Assembly (NCBI RefSeq): GCF_014191255.1
Contig: NZ_JACHWH010000001.1
Span: 62,001 to 126,000, forward strand
Source: Amycolatopsis bartoniae
GTDB lineage: Bacteria > Actinomycetota > Actinomycetes > Mycobacteriales > Pseudonocardiaceae
Direction of reading: 5' to 3'
DNA: 64,000 nt
Under the pieces are notes generated by a model. It saw nothing but the letters and a program-made list of their open reading frames with translations, was not told the DNA's origin and searched no databases. The position numbers were made by a program, and so were the translations under genes. Below, one piece after another: positions 62,449-64,000 of this stretch (the stretch's first letter is position 1; the number at the start of each line of letters is the position of its first letter).

Positions 62449-62502
62449 GACAACAACCTCCCGAACGCAGAGTTACAACTCGCGACTGAGCGTATCGGCC
62501 GG

Positions 62503-64000
62503 CTAGCAGAACACGATCGGGCGAGGCTGGTAGGTCGTCGAGCGGGAGTCGCGACGGACCTCCGCTCCCGTGCCGAGGTCGTAGAGCACCCGCGTGTCCG
62601 TGACCGTGAAACCGAGCGAGCCGGAAGAGGGCAGGCAGCCGGGCGGGCCGGGCTGGACGGCGGGCGGCGTGAAGTCGGTGCGCTGGCCCGTGTCGCCTTC
62701 GACGCGGTACTGCCGCGTGCCCCAGATCCGCACGGTGACCGTCGAACCGGACGAGCTGGCTTCGATCGCGACCCCGCTCGCGAGGCTGTCGGTGAACTTC
62801 AGGTCCACCGGCGAACCGTCGTCCCGGATCGCCTGCGCGTCGCGGCCCGCCGGGTAGCGGTCGAGGTAGTACGGCTGCGGGGTGTGCCCGGCGTCGGTCA
62901 GCCCGGCGAGGTACGCGGCGTTGTACAGCGTGGTCGCGAACTGCGAGACGCCACCGCCGGTGACCGACGGACCGGTCCCGTCCTCGTTCGCCGGAGCGGA
63001 CACGAAACCGGAAGCGAACGAGCCCGTCCGCGCCAGCAGGCTGAACGTCTCGCCGGGCTTGAGCACCGTGCCGTTGACCTTCGCCGCCATGATGCTGACG
63101 TTCGTCGCCCCCGGACCGTCGAGACCGCCCGTGGAGAACTGCGCGACGACCTCCTTGACACCGAGCGCGTTCGCGTCGTCGGTGCTCAGCGCGGGTTTGC
63201 TCGTGCGGTACTTCACCTGCAGGTCACGCCCGTCGCTCCTGGTCAGGACGGTCATCAGCGGGGCGAAGGTGGGTGACCAGTCGATCCGGCGGGCGTCCTC
63301 CGACGGCCGCACGACGGGTGCGCCACCGGCGAACACGATCTGCGCGTCCTTGCCCGCCGTCTCCGTGCCCGCCAGCTGCGGTTGCAGGTTCTGCCGCAGC
63401 TTGGTGGAGTCCAGGCGCACGTCGAGCCCGCCGTCGTCGCGGGGCGCGAACTGCATCGCGTCGGCGATCGTGACGGGCTGGAGCACGCCGTCCGCGCCGT
63501 CCCCGTGCACGATCACCGGGCTCGCGACCGCGGGCAGCACCACGGTGTCGAGCGCCGTGTGCACCCCGGCCGAAGTCGCCTTCACGGGCGCGAAGGTCAT
63601 CGGCAGCCGCACGCCGGTCTTGTCCAGCCACCGGCTCTTCACGAGGTTCGCCGCGCCCTGGACGTCCGTGAGCGTCTGCCCCGTGCGCGGTTCGATCGCG
63701 AACGGCGTAACGCCGCTGCCGTCCGACGCCGCGTGGAAGCCGATCCCGCCTTCGGTCGCCGGATGGTCGAGCGTCGTGCTCGCGAGGTTCCGCACCGACT
63801 GGACCAGTGCATCGGGATCCACCGTGGTCACCACGTCGACCTGGCGCTTCGTGAAGAACGAGCGGATGCGGTCGATCGGGTCGAGCGGCTGGTGCCCGGC
63901 CTGCGCGAGGGTGGCCGACCAGTCCAGGCCGAGCCCCGAGCGGACGGGGTCGAGGTTCGCCACGACGTCACCCGCGGTCACGGGCACCGGCTCGGTCAGC
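62503..64000 (-). CDS. VanW-family protein, C-terminal part (cut by window edge)
   Basis: At least 499 residues of a VanW protein; the start lies beyond 64000. The VanW core is GTVLKPGETFSLLARTG followed by TGGGVSQFATTLYNAAY and the DRYPAGRDAQAI segment. Upstream are peptidoglycan-binding-4-like repeats (LDVRLDSTKLRQNLQ). Such proteins are usually membrane-anchored and extracytoplasmic and associated with the cell wall. The C-terminus has a Pro-rich linker and ends with a free cysteine (PRPIVFC). Confidence 0.88.
   Translation of the reverse strand, partial: LTEPVPVTAGDVVANLDPVRSGLGLDWSATLAQAGHQPLDPIDRIRSFFTKRQVDVVTTVDPDALVQSVRNLASTTLDHPATEGGIGFHAASDGSGVTPFAIEPRTGQTLTDVQGAANLVKSRWLDKTGVRLPMTFAPVKATSAGVHTALDTVVLPAVASPVIVHGDGADGVLQPVTIADAMQFAPRDDGGLDVRLDSTKLRQNLQPQLAGTETAGKDAQIVFAGGAPVVRPSEDARRIDWSPTFAPLMTVLTRSDGRDLQVKYRTSKPALSTDDANALGVKEVVAQFSTGGLDGPGATNVSIMAAKVNGTVLKPGETFSLLARTGSFASGFVSAPANEDGTGPSVTGGGVSQFATTLYNAAYLAGLTDAGHTPQPYYLDRYPAGRDAQAIRDDGSPVDLKFTDSLASGVAIEASSSGSTVTVRIWGTRQYRVEGDTGQRTDFTPPAVQPGPPGCLPSSGSLGFTVTDTRVLYDLGTGAEVRRDSRSTTYQPRPIVFC

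Overview
The window is high-GC, densely packed chromosomal DNA from an actinomycete, most likely a Pseudonocardiaceae member close to Amycolatopsis. The evidence is the mycothiol synthase gene, a GlnR-type regulator, XRE-DUF5753/DUF397 pairs, an LCP cell-wall ligase, frequent GTG starts, and gene order from purF to phoU that matches Mycobacterium tuberculosis Rv0807-Rv0821c almost gene for gene (recalled synteny, not searched). I saw no tRNA, rRNA, insertion sequence, prophage or CRISPR array, and no gene-free stretch over 300 bases.

Layout. 1-2.2 kb: end of a threonine aldolase, a SigE-type sigma factor with a membrane partner, and a TetR regulator. 2.2-27.5 kb: purine genes purB, purS-purQ, purL, purF and purM, interrupted by other modules. 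These are DUF2334, MBL hydrolase, aldehyde dehydrogenase, L,D-transpeptidase, IclR/U32 peptidase, a lipoprotein built from a tandem duplication, a heterodimeric ABC exporter, an acetyltransferase/XRE-cupin pair, two GH25 lysozymes and an XRE/DUF397/methyltransferase regulatory module. 27.5-31.6 kb: ArfB, an ECF41 sigma factor diverging from its AhpD-like target, two dehydrogenases and DUF3073. 31.7-37.6 kb: an RsiG-like c-di-GMP sensor, YgfZ, an aminotransferase, 5-oxoprolinase subunits, a structured intergenic element and a nitrobindin-type haem protein. 37.7-41 kb: a sulfur/redox operon (leader peptide, DUF4395, sulfurtransferase, DUF1416), a thioredoxin and LmeA.

41-49.4 kb: nitrogen and phosphate control, with glnR, mshD, the PHO-box-driven pstSCAB operon, an EamA exporter, a small alarmone synthetase and phoU. 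49.4-64 kb: a very large LCP protein with a repetitive N-terminus, a GGDEF diguanylate cyclase, a secreted 5'-nucleotidase, VanZ, several small enzymes, a LuxR regulator, an acyl-CoA dehydrogenase and a VanW protein cut by the window edge.

The most interesting points are these. (i) The ABC exporter's two halves have complementary motif losses, leaving one complete ATP site. (ii) Paired TGCAC/GTGCA dyads sit before the XRE regulator, its divergent methyltransferase and the DUF397 gene. (iii) Two divergent promoters sharing the same -35/-10 pattern flank the ECF41 sigma factor. (iv) A 24-codon cysteine-containing leader peptide precedes the sulfur operon. (v) A lipoprotein carries two modules identical in protein while all observed DNA differences are synonymous. 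(vi) An RsiG-like protein keeps both c-di-GMP signature motifs nearly intact, and a diguanylate cyclase lies in the same window. (vii) A recurrent TANNNT box lies 6-8 nt before start codons, pointing to many leaderless mRNAs. (viii) A hairpin-rich intergenic element lies upstream of the oxoprolinase genes.
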